Shown here one piece after another: positions 8,673-17,630 of a stretch of DNA of 64,000 nucleotides. The stretch spans positions 105,354 to 169,353 of the forward strand of contig NZ_NIWD01000007.1 of NCBI RefSeq assembly GCF_002277025.1. The letters are read 5' to 3'. The position numbers were made by a program, and so were the translations under genes. The DNA comes from Sphingopyxis sp. GW247-27LB (lineage in GTDB: Bacteria > Pseudomonadota > Alphaproteobacteria > Sphingomonadales > Sphingomonadaceae). Every line of letters begins with the position of its first letter. Within the stretch, counting starts at the first letter, position 1. A model generated the notes under the pieces. That model ran no database searches. It was given only the letters and a program-made list of their open reading frames with translations, and was not told the DNA's origin.

Positions 8673-9599
8673 CTAGAGGCGCAGGCCCGCGGTTTCGGGC
8701 AAGCCTGCCATGATGTTGAGGCTCTGGACGCAGGCGCCGCTCGCGCCCTTGCCCAGATTGTCGAGCCGCGCGACGAGGCGTGCCTGGCTGCCGTCGGCAG
8801 CCGCGAAGACGAACAGGTCGAGCCGGTCGCTGCCGCCGTCGGAGGCGCGCAGCAGCAGTTCGCCGTCTTCCGGCGCCGCGCCCATGCCGACCACCGGGCT
8901 GGCGGCATAGAAGGTCGCGAGCGCGTCGCGGAGCGCGCCGGGCGTCGCCGCGCCGGGCATCGCCGCGAGCGGCAGGGGCACTTCGACCACCATGCCGCGA
9001 TGCGCGGGGATGACGGCGGGGGAAAAGAGCGGCGCGACCGACAGGCCGCAGCGCGCCTGCATTTCGGGCACATGCTTGTGGCCGAGCGCCAGCGCATAGC
9101 CGCGCCATGCGATGTCGCGGTCGGCCTCGAAGCGCTCGATCAGCGCCTTGCCGCCGCCCGAATAGCCGCTGACCGCATGGCAGATATAGGGCCAGTCGGC
9201 GGGGATCAGCCCCGCGCGCACCAGCGGCGCGACCAGCGCGATGAAGCCGGTCGAATAGCAGCCGGGGTTCGACACGCGCTTCGCCTCGGCCACGGCGTCA
9301 TGGCCGCTGACTTCGGGAAAGCCGTAAACCCAGCCCGGCGCGACGCGATGCGCGGTCGAGGCGTCGATGACGCGGGTGCGATCGTTCGCGATCATCGCCA
9401 CCGCCTCGCGCGCGGCGTCGTCGGGCAGGCAGAGGATGACGAAATCGGCGGCGTTCAGCGCCTCGGCGCGCGCGGCGACATCCTTGCGGCGTGCCTCGTC
9501 GAGCGTGATCAGCGAAAATTCGGCCCGCCCCGCGAGCCGCTCGGCGATTTCGAGGCCCGTCGTTCCCGCCGCGCCGTCGATGAAAACCGTCTGTGTCAT
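8673..9599 (-). CDS. argC: N-acetyl-gamma-glutamyl-phosphate reductase, type 2
   Basis: A 308-residue enzyme, the short type-2 form of ArgC. It has the NADP-binding GAAGTTG at residues 9-15, the nucleophile Cys114 in NPGCYSTG, and SGYSGGGK downstream. It reduces N-acetylglutamyl phosphate to the semialdehyde, the third step of arginine synthesis. It starts 7 bases after the NlpC/P60 gene ends, and that gene is preceded by an M17 peptidase, so the three are probably one transcript. No other arg genes are nearby. Confidence 0.95.
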   Translation of the reverse strand: MTQTVFIDGAAGTTGLEIAERLAGRAEFSLITLDEARRKDVAARAEALNAADFVILCLPDDAAREAVAMIANDRTRVIDASTAHRVAPGWVYGFPEVSGHDAVAEAKRVSNPGCYSTGFIALVAPLVRAGLIPADWPYICHAVSGYSGGGKALIERFEADRDIAWRGYALALGHKHVPEMQARCGLSVAPLFSPAVIPAHRGMVVEVPLPLAAMPGAATPGALRDALATFYAASPVVGMGAAPEDGELLLRASDGGSDRLDLFVFAAADGSQARLVARLDNLGKGASGACVQSLNIMAGLPETAGLRL

Positions 9600-9606
9600 G
9601 ATGAAG

Positions 9607-10566
9607 CTATCGCAATCTCTTCATGCCGCTCACCGGCGGCTGATGTCCCTTCTCCGCCGATCGCGTCACGACGTCGGCGAGCGGCTCGGTCTTGACCGCC
9701 ATCCATCGTCGGCTCGCGTGGATGACCGTGTCGTGATCGGCCATGATGCCGACGTGGCCGGGGAAGAAGACGAGGTCGCCGCGTGCGAGATCGGCGGGGT
9801 TCACATCCTTGTCGGTACCTAGCGAGGCGAGTTGCAGGTCGCTGTCGCGCGGCAGCTGCACGCCCGCCGCGGCCCAGGCGATCTGGACGAGGCCCGAGCA
9901 GTCGATGCCCTTGGCGGTGCGGCCGCCCCACAGATAGGGCGCGCCGATCATCGCTTCGGCGACCGCGGCGGGATCGGCATCGGGCGATCCGACCTCGACC
10001 AATGCCGACAGCGGGAGAAAGCCGTGCGGGGTTTCAAGCCATTCGCCCCCCGCCTGACCCGGAGCCTCCTCGCCCATGACGAGCGCGCCATAAGGCAGCA
10101 CCGCGGGGCCGCCGCTCGCGGCGTCGGGCGACGAATGCAGCATCGCCTCGGCTATCGCTACGCGGTGCGTCGGCGCGATCGGCGCGCCGAGCGCCTCGGC
10201 GGCGAGATAGCCGACATAATGGTCGGCAAGGCTGTAACCCCACGCCCAGCCGCCCGTCAGGTCGAGCAACGCGAAGCCTTCGCCGAACAGGAGCTCGCTC
10301 GTCTGGTCGGCGTCGAGCGTCGGCGCAGCGCGCATCGCGGCGGCGGGCAGCACCCCGCTCCGCATCATCGGCGCGGCATAATGCGGGGCGAAATGGATGC
10401 CGGCGACCGCGATGTCGGCGAGGTCGGGGCGGATCGCCACGACGCGCGGATCGAAGCTCTGCGACATGCCGGTCAGGCCGAAGCGATCGCGCCCGGCGCC
10501 GACGACGCCGGGGCGCCCCATGCGCACGCGATGGATCGCGGAATTGAGGCCCGTTTCTGCTGTCAC
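9607..10566 (-). CDS. NlpC/P60 family peptidase with N-terminal SH3-like region
   Basis: A 319-residue protein if read from the GTG at 10566, which has an aggac ribosome-binding site seven bases upstream. A longer reading needs a TTG at 10608 and is less likely. The C-terminal NlpC/P60 domain (about residues 200-310) carries the catalytic Cys in GIDCSGLVQIAW and the His in FFPGHVGIM, with HASR as the further motif. The N-terminal half looks like bacterial SH3 repeats. Such enzymes cut peptide stems of murein. No signal peptide is visible, which suggests cytoplasmic recycling of peptides, in keeping with the M17 peptidase gene upstream. Confidence 0.85.
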   Translation of the reverse strand: MTAETGLNSAIHRVRMGRPGVVGAGRDRFGLTGMSQSFDPRVVAIRPDLADIAVAGIHFAPHYAAPMMRSGVLPAAAMRAAPTLDADQTSELLFGEGFALLDLTGGWAWGYSLADHYVGYLAAEALGAPIAPTHRVAIAEAMLHSSPDAASGGPAVLPYGALVMGEEAPGQAGGEWLETPHGFLPLSALVEVGSPDADPAAVAEAMIGAPYLWGGRTAKGIDCSGLVQIAWAAAGVQLPRDSDLQLASLGTDKDVNPADLARGDLVFFPGHVGIMADHDTVIHASRRWMAVKTEPLADVVTRSAEKGHQPPVSGMKRLR

Positions 10567-10651
10567 ATGCCGTCCTGTTAATAGCACCTCCGCCTCTGGG
10601 GCGGCCAATCGCGCGCCATTAGACCAGCGGGGCGGGCTTGATCAAGAATGT

Positions 10652-12067
10652 TCAATCGGCGCCGCGGCTGCGTCCGCGCCGGTCGTAGCGCGCCTGCAGC
10701 ATCGCCCAGGCGGCACGGAGGCCGAGCGCCGCGCCGCCCTTGGGCCGGCCGGGCTTTGCCGAGGGCCGCCACGCGAAGGTGTCGAAATGCGCCCAGGGCG
10801 TCCCCTCGGGGACGAAGCGCTTCAGGAACAGCGCGGCGGTGATCGATCCGGCGAAGGCCGAACTGCCCGCATTGCCGAGGTCGGCGATGTCGGTTTCGAG
10901 AAGGTCGGCATAGCCGTCCCACAGCGGCATCCGCCACAGCGGATCGTCGCGGTCGCCGCCGCCGGCGATCAGGTCGTCCGCGAGTGCATCGTCATTGGCG
11001 TAGAGCGCCGGCAGGTCGGGGCCGAGCGCAACCCGCGCCGCGCCAGTCAGCGTCGCGAAATCGACGATCAGCTCGGGTGTGTCCTCGCCCGCCTTCGCCA
11101 GCGCGTCGCCAAGCACCAGCCGCCCCTCGGCGTCGGTGTTGCCGATCTCGACCGTCAGCCCCTTGCGGCTCTTCAGCACGTCGCCCGGCCGAAAGGCGTC
11201 GGCCGAAATCGCATTCTCCGCCGCTGCGACGAGGCAATGGAGGCGGACGGGCAGGCCGGTCGCCATCACCAGTTCGGCGAGGGCGAGCGCGTGCGCCGCT
11301 CCGCCCATGTCCTTCTTCATTAGTCGCATTCCCGCTGCGGGCTTGATGTCGAGCCCGCCGCTGTCGAAGCTGATCCCCTTGCCGACCAGCGCGACGCGCG
11401 GATGGTCTTCCTTGCCCCAGACGATCTCGATCAGCCGCGGCGCATGATGCTTGGCAGCGGCCCGGCCGACCGCATGGATCATCGGATAACCCTGTTCGAG
11501 CGCCTCGCCCTTGGTGACGGTCAGCGTGCCGCCGTGCGCCTTGGCGATACGCTCGGCCTCTTTCTCGATAGCCGCCGGCCCCATGTCGGCGGCGGGCGTG
11601 TTGACGAGATCGCGGACCAGCGCGACGCCGCGCATCTCGGCGATCATCGGCGCGATCGCGCCGACATCGGCGGTCAGCAGCACACGCGCTCCGCGCGCTT
11701 CGCTTTTGGTTCGATAGGCGTCAAAGCGATATTGCCCGCTCATCCAGCCGAACAGCGCCTTGCCCGGTTGGCGCCCGTCGAGCCGGTAGCGGCCTTCGGG
11801 GAGCGTCTGCGCGAGCTTCGCGAGGCACCAGGCCGACAGTTTGTCCGCATCGGCGACCGCGGTGACGACGGACCAGCTTTCGGCCTCGTCGCCGGGCAGG
11901 ATCGCATGGGCGAAGGCGTCGGGCTTGTAAGCGGCGGCGGCGAGATACGCGCGTTCGCGGGCACTGCGGCCCTTCAGCCATTCGTCGTAGTTTTTCGTGT
12001 CGACGAGATGGATGGCGCGCGCTTCCTGGCCCTTGTCGGGCTGGATCAGGTCGGAATAGTCGGTCAT
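10652..12067 (-). CDS. Leucyl aminopeptidase family protein (M17)
   Basis: A 471-residue cytosolic metallopeptidase. The catalytic domain shows GKGISFDSGGLDIKPAAGM with the metal-binding Asp, MKKDMGG, and NTDAEGRLVLGDAL, which is diagnostic of M17. It removes N-terminal residues from peptides with two divalent metals. Clustering with an NlpC/P60 gene suggests a part in peptide turnover or murein peptide recycling, which is an inference. The start lies 55 bases from the divergent lipoprotein gene, so the promoters overlap. Confidence 0.93.
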   Translation of the reverse strand: MTDYSDLIQPDKGQEARAIHLVDTKNYDEWLKGRSARERAYLAAAAYKPDAFAHAILPGDEAESWSVVTAVADADKLSAWCLAKLAQTLPEGRYRLDGRQPGKALFGWMSGQYRFDAYRTKSEARGARVLLTADVGAIAPMIAEMRGVALVRDLVNTPAADMGPAAIEKEAERIAKAHGGTLTVTKGEALEQGYPMIHAVGRAAAKHHAPRLIEIVWGKEDHPRVALVGKGISFDSGGLDIKPAAGMRLMKKDMGGAAHALALAELVMATGLPVRLHCLVAAAENAISADAFRPGDVLKSRKGLTVEIGNTDAEGRLVLGDALAKAGEDTPELIVDFATLTGAARVALGPDLPALYANDDALADDLIAGGGDRDDPLWRMPLWDGYADLLETDIADLGNAGSSAFAGSITAALFLKRFVPEGTPWAHFDTFAWRPSAKPGRPKGGAALGLRAAWAMLQARYDRRGRSRGAD

Positions 12068-12122
12068 GCGAAGGGTGCTAGGCCCGACGCGAACCTTTGT
12101 CGATTCCCCGCGTTGTGCCGCT

Positions 12123-12956
12123 ATGACGATGATCCGACGCTATCGAACCGCGGCGCTTCTCCTTTCGGGCGCGCTGCTTATCTCCGCCTGTTCGGAGAAG
12201 GCCCAGACCCCCGCCGAGAAGGCTGCCGCTGCCGCGGTTCCCGGTGCGCCTCCCGGCGGCGCGGAGGATGTGGCCGCGAAAAATGCGACCGCTTCCGACG
12301 TCAAGGAAACGAACGATCTGATCGAGTTCGCTTACAGCTATCCGGTCGAGGCGGCGCGGATTCCGGAACTAGCGGCGTGGCTCGACAGCGACCGTGCGGC
12401 GCAGCGCAGTGCCCTCGTCGAAGCGGCCGAGCGCGACAAGGCGGTCGCCGACAAGGAGGGTTTTCCCTATCATGCGCACAGCCATCTTCAGAGCTGGAAG
12501 CGGATCACCGACACGCGGCGCTTTCTGAGCCTGTCGAGCGAGATCGCGACCTATATGGGCGGCGCACACGGGATGCAGAGCTTCGACTCGCTGCTGTGGG
12601 ACCGCAATCATGCCAAGCGGCTGAAGCCGCTCGACCTGTTCAAGAGCGGCGAGGCGTTCGACAAGGCGGCGAACGACGATCTGTGCGCCGCGATCGAGCG
12701 CACGAAAACGGCGCGCGGCATGACCTGGTCGCGCGAGCCCGACAGTCCTTTCGGGAAATGCCCGTCGGCTTCGGCGCAGACCGTCTGGCTCGGATCGTCC
12801 GACGGCAAATATCTCGACCGCCTGACGATCGCGATCGCGCCCTATGAGATCGGTCCCTATGCGGAAGGGAGCTACAAGATAAACCTGCCGATGTCGGAAG
12901 CGATCGTGAACGCGGTCAAGCCCGAATATGCCCGCGACTTCCTGCCTGCGAGCTGA
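12123..12956 (+). CDS. Lipoprotein with DUF4163/DUF3298 (PdaC/RsiV-like) domain
   Basis: A 277-residue lipoprotein. Residues 1-22 form a type II signal peptide with lipobox LISAC, and the Ala/Pro-rich linker is about 25-55. The DUF4163 part holds FAYSYPVEAARIPEL. The DUF3298 part starts near SLSSEIATYMGGAHG with the conserved GGAHG. Such domains occur in PdaC deacetylases and in RsiV-type lysozyme receptors, but here no catalytic or anti-sigma domain is attached. The ATG at 12123 is preferred because it gives the lipoprotein signal. The SDR gene starts 11 bases later. Confidence 0.85.
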   Translation: MTMIRRYRTAALLLSGALLISACSEKAQTPAEKAAAAAVPGAPPGGAEDVAAKNATASDVKETNDLIEFAYSYPVEAARIPELAAWLDSDRAAQRSALVEAAERDKAVADKEGFPYHAHSHLQSWKRITDTRRFLSLSSEIATYMGGAHGMQSFDSLLWDRNHAKRLKPLDLFKSGEAFDKAANDDLCAAIERTKTARGMTWSREPDSPFGKCPSASAQTVWLGSSDGKYLDRLTIAIAPYEIGPYAEGSYKINLPMSEAIVNAVKPEYARDFLPAS

Positions 12957-12967
12957 GGAGGAACCGC

Positions 12968-13903
12968 ATGGCGAAGCAACCGAAAGCGGGAAAGGTCGGT
13001 GAGACGGCGAAGGAGAAGAAGGGCAAGAAGCGCGCCGCGGCGAAGCTCGCGCAGGAGGTCGGCAAGGCAAAATCGATCGCGAAGCCGCCGAGCGACCGCG
13101 AAGCCGATCTTGCTCGCGCGCCGAAATGGCAGCCGCGCTATCCCGGCTCGGGCCGCCTCGACGGCAAGGTCGCGATCGTTACCGGCGGCGACAGCGGCAT
13201 CGGCCGCGCCGTTTGCGCGCTCTTCGCGCGCGAGGGCGCCGACATCGCGATCGTCTATCTGGGCAACAAGGGCGATGCCGACGACACGGCGGCGATCGTC
13301 GAGGGCGAGGGGCGGCGCGCGATCACGATCAAGGCCGACGTCGGCAAGGTGGCGGCGGGCGACAAGATCGTCGCGCGGACGATCGAGAAGCTCGGGCGGA
13401 TCGACGTGTTGGTCAACAATGCCGGCGAGCAGCATCCCGCCGCCGACATTCGCGACATCGACCCCGACCAGCTCCAGCGCACCTTCGCGACCAACATCTT
13501 CGGCATGTTCTATCTGGTGCAGGCGGTGCTGCCGCACCTCGGCACGGGCGCGGCGATCGTCAATTGCACGAGCGTGACGATGTATCAGGGGTCGAAGGGG
13601 CTACTCGATTATAGCGCGACCAAGGGCGCGATCACCGCATTCACCCGATCCTTGAGTGAAAATCTGGTGGCGAAGGGCATTCGCGTCAACGCGGTCGCGC
13701 CCGGCCCGATCTGGACCCCGCTCAACCCACGCGGCGGCGCGCCTGCGGACAAGGTCGCGCATTTCGGCGAGGGCACGCCGATGAAGCGCCCGGGCGAACC
13801 CAATGAGGTGGCGCCCGCCTTCCTGTTCCTCGCCTGCGACGACAGCAGCTATATGTCGGGTCAGGTGCTGCATCCCAACGGGGGCACGATCGTTAATGGT
13901 TAG
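12968..13903 (+). CDS. SDR family oxidoreductase (YghA/GsiB-associated type)
   Basis: A 311-residue SDR with a 50-residue Lys/Ala-rich leader. The cofactor motif TGGDSGIG is at about 75-82, NNAGEQHP near 155, and the Tyr-Lys pair in YSATK near 215. The QHP and GPIWTPL motifs are typical of the YghA-like group, often tied to general stress. The basic leader is unusual and could bind nucleic acid or membrane. The gene follows the lipoprotein gene and precedes a DUF3008 gene at 24 bases, so a stress operon is likely. Confidence 0.9.
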   Translation: MAKQPKAGKVGETAKEKKGKKRAAAKLAQEVGKAKSIAKPPSDREADLARAPKWQPRYPGSGRLDGKVAIVTGGDSGIGRAVCALFAREGADIAIVYLGNKGDADDTAAIVEGEGRRAITIKADVGKVAAGDKIVARTIEKLGRIDVLVNNAGEQHPAADIRDIDPDQLQRTFATNIFGMFYLVQAVLPHLGTGAAIVNCTSVTMYQGSKGLLDYSATKGAITAFTRSLSENLVAKGIRVNAVAPGPIWTPLNPRGGAPADKVAHFGEGTPMKRPGEPNEVAPAFLFLACDDSSYMSGQVLHPNGGTIVNG

Positions 13904-13927
13904 CGGGGGGCAGGCAGGAGATATGTC

Positions 13928-14110
13928 ATGCCAGCCAAATCCAAGGCCCAGCAGAAAGCCGCCGGGGCCGCGCTGAGCGCCAAGCGCGGCGATACGCCCA
14001 AGTCGAAGCTCAAGGGTGCCTCGCGCGAGATGGTCGACAGCATGAGCGAAAAACAGCTTGAGGCGTTCGCCAAGGGCTCGCGCAAGGGTAAACCCGAGCA
14101 CGTCGACTGA
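13928..14110 (+). CDS. DUF3008 family protein
   Basis: A 60-residue, highly charged protein with the full family pattern: MPAKSKAQQKAAGAALSAKRG at the start and LKGASREMVDSMSEKQLEAFA in the middle. DUF3008 proteins are small, Lys-rich and found mainly in proteobacteria. Their function is unknown, though they often sit with stress genes, as here beside an SDR with a basic leader. An aggagat sequence lies eight bases before the ATG. Confidence 0.9.
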   Translation: MPAKSKAQQKAAGAALSAKRGDTPKSKLKGASREMVDSMSEKQLEAFAKGSRKGKPEHVD

Positions 14111-14180
14111 CGGCGCGTCCATTCGCACTGGCCAGCGACGCGGATATGCGCCATTCTCCCTGAAATAGGGGGGAAGAATC

Positions 14181-14744
14181 ATGCGCAAAATCCGTTGGAT
14201 GCCGGCGGCGACACTCCTCATCCTGTCGCTGGCCGGCTGCAGCTTTCAGGCTGCGCTCGACAAGCTCGTCCCGCGCGAGCGGCAGGCCGAGCTCGTATCG
14301 GTCGGTCAGCGGTTTTGTACCGATCCCGAGAGCGTCACCCCGGCGCTGCATCCCGGGGTCGTCCGGTCGGTCAAGGACGCGGTCCCGCTGCTGCCGCGCG
14401 AATGTCCCGGCGCGGGAGCGACATGGGAGCTCGCCTCCTATCAGTGGAACGGCAACATCACGAACGGGCTGAAGCAACGGCAGGAGGAAGTGGTCGTCGT
14501 CGGGACCGGGCGGGACAAGTGGACCACGGTATCGCTCCGCTTCTATGCGGAGAATGATGCGCCGTTGAAGGTCGTCGCGTGGAATATAGTGGGCAGCAAG
14601 ACCAAGCCGGCGGCGCTGACCTTCGTCGAGAATTACGACAAGACGGCGGGGACCATGCGCATCGTGATCCCGGTGCTGCTGCTGGTGATTGCGGCGCTCG
14701 CCGGCTGGCTCGTCTGGCGGTGGCGGCGCAAGCGCGCCGCCTGA
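14181..14744 (+). CDS. Putative lipoprotein with C-terminal membrane anchor
   Basis: A 187-residue protein of no recognised family. Residues 1-20 are a type II signal with lipobox SLAGC. The extracytoplasmic part has two cysteines (FCTDPES and RECPGAG) that may pair. A hydrophobic segment near residues 159-178 is followed by a basic tail (WRWRRKRAA), which fits a transmembrane helix with its end in the cytoplasm. A double anchor of lipid plus helix is unusual. A ggggggaa precedes the start. It is convergent with the monooxygenase gene, 3 bases away. Confidence 0.7.
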   Translation: MRKIRWMPAATLLILSLAGCSFQAALDKLVPRERQAELVSVGQRFCTDPESVTPALHPGVVRSVKDAVPLLPRECPGAGATWELASYQWNGNITNGLKQRQEEVVVVGTGRDKWTTVSLRFYAENDAPLKVVAWNIVGSKTKPAALTFVENYDKTAGTMRIVIPVLLLVIAALAGWLVWRWRRKRAA

Positions 14745-14747
14745 ACC

Positions 14748-16310
14748 CTATTCCGCCGCTTCGAGTTCCGCCGGTGCCGCGGCCACCCGCGAGGCGCCCG
14801 CATGGCCGAAGCCAAGCACGCCGTCGTCGACCGCGCCGGTGCGCATGTCGACGCGGTCCTGCACATAATTCTGGCTGAGCCGCCACGGCAGCCTGTCGGC
14901 GTTCTTGGGCATGATGTGCAGCGCGCGCTGGATATAGCCCGAAGAGAAATCGAAGATATTCTCTTCGGTCAGGCTCGCCGGGTCCGCGAGCACCGGCGTC
15001 GCCACCTCGGTGTTCGTGTCCCGCATATGGTTGAGGACGCGGCAGACATATTCGGCGACGATGTCGGCGCGCAGCGTCCACGACGCGTTCAGATAGCCGA
15101 ACACGACCGCGAAGTTCGGCACATTCGAGAACATGCACGCCTTGTAATAGAAATGCTGGCTCCAATCGACGGGATCGCCGTCGACACGCACCGGGATCTT
15201 GCCCGCTACCGCGAGCTTGAGCCCCGTCGCGGTGATGATGATGTCGGCGTCGAGATGCTGGCCCGATTTCAATTGGATGCCGGTTTTGTCGAAGCGTTCG
15301 ATATGGTCGGTGACGACCGAGGCCTTGTCGGCCTTCATCGCCTCGAAGAAATCGGCGTCGGGGACGAGGCAGAGGCGCTGTTCCCACGGATTGTAGGGAG
15401 GGGTGAACGCCTTTTCGTCATAGCGGTCGCCGAGCGCGGCCTTCAACTTCCTGGTCAGGAAGTCGCGGACCTTCTCGGGCTTTTCCCGCGCGCGGCGAAA
15501 GGCGATGTCCTGCAGCCGCACATTCTTGAAGCGCGTGATCTTGTACGCCAGCTCCTCGGGCAGGATCTTGCGCAGGAAATTGGCGAAACCATCCTTGGCC
15601 GGGCGGATGAAATACCAGGTCGGCGTGCGCTGGAGCATCGTGACGTGCGCCGCGCCTTTGCCGTCGCCCTTTTCGGTCATCGACGGCACGATGGTGACCG
15701 CGGTCGCGCCCGATCCGATCACGACGACCTTCTTGCCCGAATAGTCGAAATCCTTCGGCCAGAACTGCGGGTGGACGATCTGCCCTTCGAAATCCTCGCG
15801 CCCGGTGAAATTGGCGTCGAACGGCTCGTCATAGTCGTAATAGCCCGAGCCGAGATAGAGCCAGCGCGCGGTGGTGGTCGACGTCTGGCCCGCCTCGTCC
15901 TCCAGCGTCACCGTCCAGCGCGCCTCGGCGCTGCTCCAGTCGGCGCCGACGACCTTGCGGCCCAGCTGGATGCGCTCACGAATGTGGCGTTCGTCGACGA
16001 TGCGGTTCAGATATTCGAGGATCGCGGGCCCGTCGGCGATCGACTTCTCATGCTTCCACGGCTCGAAGACGAAGCCCAGCGTGTGCATGTCGCTGTCCGA
16101 CCGGATGCCGGGATAGCGGAACAGGTCCCAGGTGCCGCCCAGATTGGCGCGGCGCTCGACGAGGCCGAAGCTGCGGTCGGGGCAGTTCATCTGGAGATGC
16201 ACCGCCATGCCGATCCCCGAAATACCCGCGCCGACGATCAGCACATCCTGATCGACCGGAGCAGCCTTCGCGCCCGCGGGGCGTTCCATCGTCGCCGTGC
16301 CTGCCATCAT
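14748..16310 (-). CDS. Flavin-containing Baeyer-Villiger type monooxygenase
   Basis: A 520-residue class B flavoprotein monooxygenase. The FAD motif is VLIVGAGISGIG at about 23-34. The Baeyer-Villiger fingerprint FxGxxxHxxxWP is exact at residues 174-185. The NADP motif VVVIGSGATA is at about 195-204. The early FRYPGIRSDSDMH block is also typical. It uses NADPH and O2 to insert oxygen into ketones or to oxidise sulfides, as in EthA-like enzymes. The natural substrate is unknown. It stands alone, so no pathway can be assigned. Confidence 0.92.
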   Translation of the reverse strand: MMAGTATMERPAGAKAAPVDQDVLIVGAGISGIGMAVHLQMNCPDRSFGLVERRANLGGTWDLFRYPGIRSDSDMHTLGFVFEPWKHEKSIADGPAILEYLNRIVDERHIRERIQLGRKVVGADWSSAEARWTVTLEDEAGQTSTTTARWLYLGSGYYDYDEPFDANFTGREDFEGQIVHPQFWPKDFDYSGKKVVVIGSGATAVTIVPSMTEKGDGKGAAHVTMLQRTPTWYFIRPAKDGFANFLRKILPEELAYKITRFKNVRLQDIAFRRAREKPEKVRDFLTRKLKAALGDRYDEKAFTPPYNPWEQRLCLVPDADFFEAMKADKASVVTDHIERFDKTGIQLKSGQHLDADIIITATGLKLAVAGKIPVRVDGDPVDWSQHFYYKACMFSNVPNFAVVFGYLNASWTLRADIVAEYVCRVLNHMRDTNTEVATPVLADPASLTEENIFDFSSGYIQRALHIMPKNADRLPWRLSQNYVQDRVDMRTGAVDDGVLGFGHAGASRVAAAPAELEAAE

Positions 16311-16490
16311 GCTTTCTCCCGTATATCTTTATGGACGCAGCTTACGCATAGCGTTGCATTTTGCAATCGAATTGACGTTTACGGAAAGGGCCGTCGCGGC
16401 AGCGCGGGCATTGCCGCTGTCACAATATTGTCATAGGGGCGTCACCCAGTCGTCATCATCGGCCGCCGCCAGGAAAGGGAGGGCTTTTAT

Positions 16491-17615
16491 ATGCGTCAGA
16501 TAGCCGTCCTCCCCTATCGGTTCGGCGGTCCCGGCATGGACGGGCCGACAGAGATATTGCTGATCACCTCGCGTGGCACCGGCCGCTGGGTGATTCCGAA
16601 GGGCAACCCGCTCACCGGCATGCCCGGCCACGCCTCGGCCGCGATCGAGGCCGAGGAGGAAGCCGGCGTCATCGGTGCGGTATGTCCGACCCCGATCGGC
16701 AGCTATCATTATCGCAAGCGCCGCCCGAACGGCGCGTCGGTGATGCTCGACGTCGAGGTCTTCCCGCTCGCGGTGACCAGGGAACTCGGCGAGTGGAAGG
16801 AACAGGACGAGCGCGAGCGGCGCTGGTTCGCTTTCGACGAAGCGGCAAAGGTGGTCGACGAGGCCGATCTGCAGGCGCTGATCCGTTCGTTCGGCGACAC
16901 CGGCTTTCGCGCCGTCGCCCGTACCAGCGGCGTTGTCGACAATATTGCGGAAAAAACGGGGGTTAGCCACATGTTCGCCTGGTTCCAGCGCCTGCTTCCC
17001 AAGCAGGGCAATTTCTTCGAGCTGTTCGAACGCCACGCCGCGACGCTGGCGGCGGGGGCCGAGGCGCTCGCGCGGCTGCTGCAGGGCGGCGACGGCATGG
17101 CGGACCATATCCAGGAAATCGTCGAGCGCGAGCACGACGCCGACGCGATCACGCGCGAGGTGCTGCAGACGGTGCGCCGCACCTTCCTGACCCCGTTCGA
17201 CCGCAGCGCGATCACCGACCTCATCGCCTCGATGGACGATGCCATCGACGAGATGCAGAAGACCGCGGGCGCGATCGACCTCTATGACGTGCGCGAATTC
17301 TACCCCGAGATGCGCGACATCGCCGGCATCATCGTCGATGCCGCGCGGCTGACCGTCGAGGCGCTGCCTCTGCTGCGCAACATCTCGGCGAACGGCGCGC
17401 GCCTTCACGAACTCACCGAGCGGCTGGTGCGGATGGAGGGGCATGCCGACGAGATCCACGCCGCCGGGCTCAAGCGCCTGTTCCGCGAACATGGCGAGAC
17501 GAACACGATCCATTTCATGATCGCGCGCGAACTCTACAGCCACCTCGAACGCGTCGTCGACCGGTTCGAGGATGTCGCGAACGAAATCGACGGCCTGGTC
17601 ATCGACCACGCGTAG
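16491..17615 (+). CDS. NUDIX hydrolase - DUF47 (PhoU-like) fusion protein
   Basis: A 374-residue reading frame that joins two proteins. Residues 1-150 are a NUDIX domain of the diphosphoinositol-polyphosphate type (RWVIPKGNP, then AAIEAEEEAGV). Here the Nudix-box Arg is Ile and the first Glu is Met, and the latter change is usual in this subgroup. Residues 161-374 are a complete DUF47/PhoU-like domain beginning MFAWFQRLLPKQGNFF. An ATG at 16971 matches the normal start of stand-alone DUF47 proteins. In the -1 frame a TAG stop occurs at 16964-16966, just before it. The Pit permease gene starts 15 bases downstream, so DUF47 most likely controls phosphate uptake. Confidence 0.85.
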   Translation: MRQIAVLPYRFGGPGMDGPTEILLITSRGTGRWVIPKGNPLTGMPGHASAAIEAEEEAGVIGAVCPTPIGSYHYRKRRPNGASVMLDVEVFPLAVTRELGEWKEQDERERRWFAFDEAAKVVDEADLQALIRSFGDTGFRAVARTSGVVDNIAEKTGVSHMFAWFQRLLPKQGNFFELFERHAATLAAGAEALARLLQGGDGMADHIQEIVEREHDADAITREVLQTVRRTFLTPFDRSAITDLIASMDDAIDEMQKTAGAIDLYDVREFYPEMRDIAGIIVDAARLTVEALPLLRNISANGARLHELTERLVRMEGHADEIHAAGLKRLFREHGETNTIHFMIARELYSHLERVVDRFEDVANEIDGLVIDHA

Positions 17616-17630
17616 GCGGGGCGCCCCACC

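Noticed and set aside
16951..16966. Canonical -1 slippery heptamer a-aaa-aac in the NUDIX-DUF47 gene
   Set aside because: The bases are there, but the reading frame is offset (gaa-aaa-acg), so it is not in the standard slippery register. Only a general homopolymer slip is possible.
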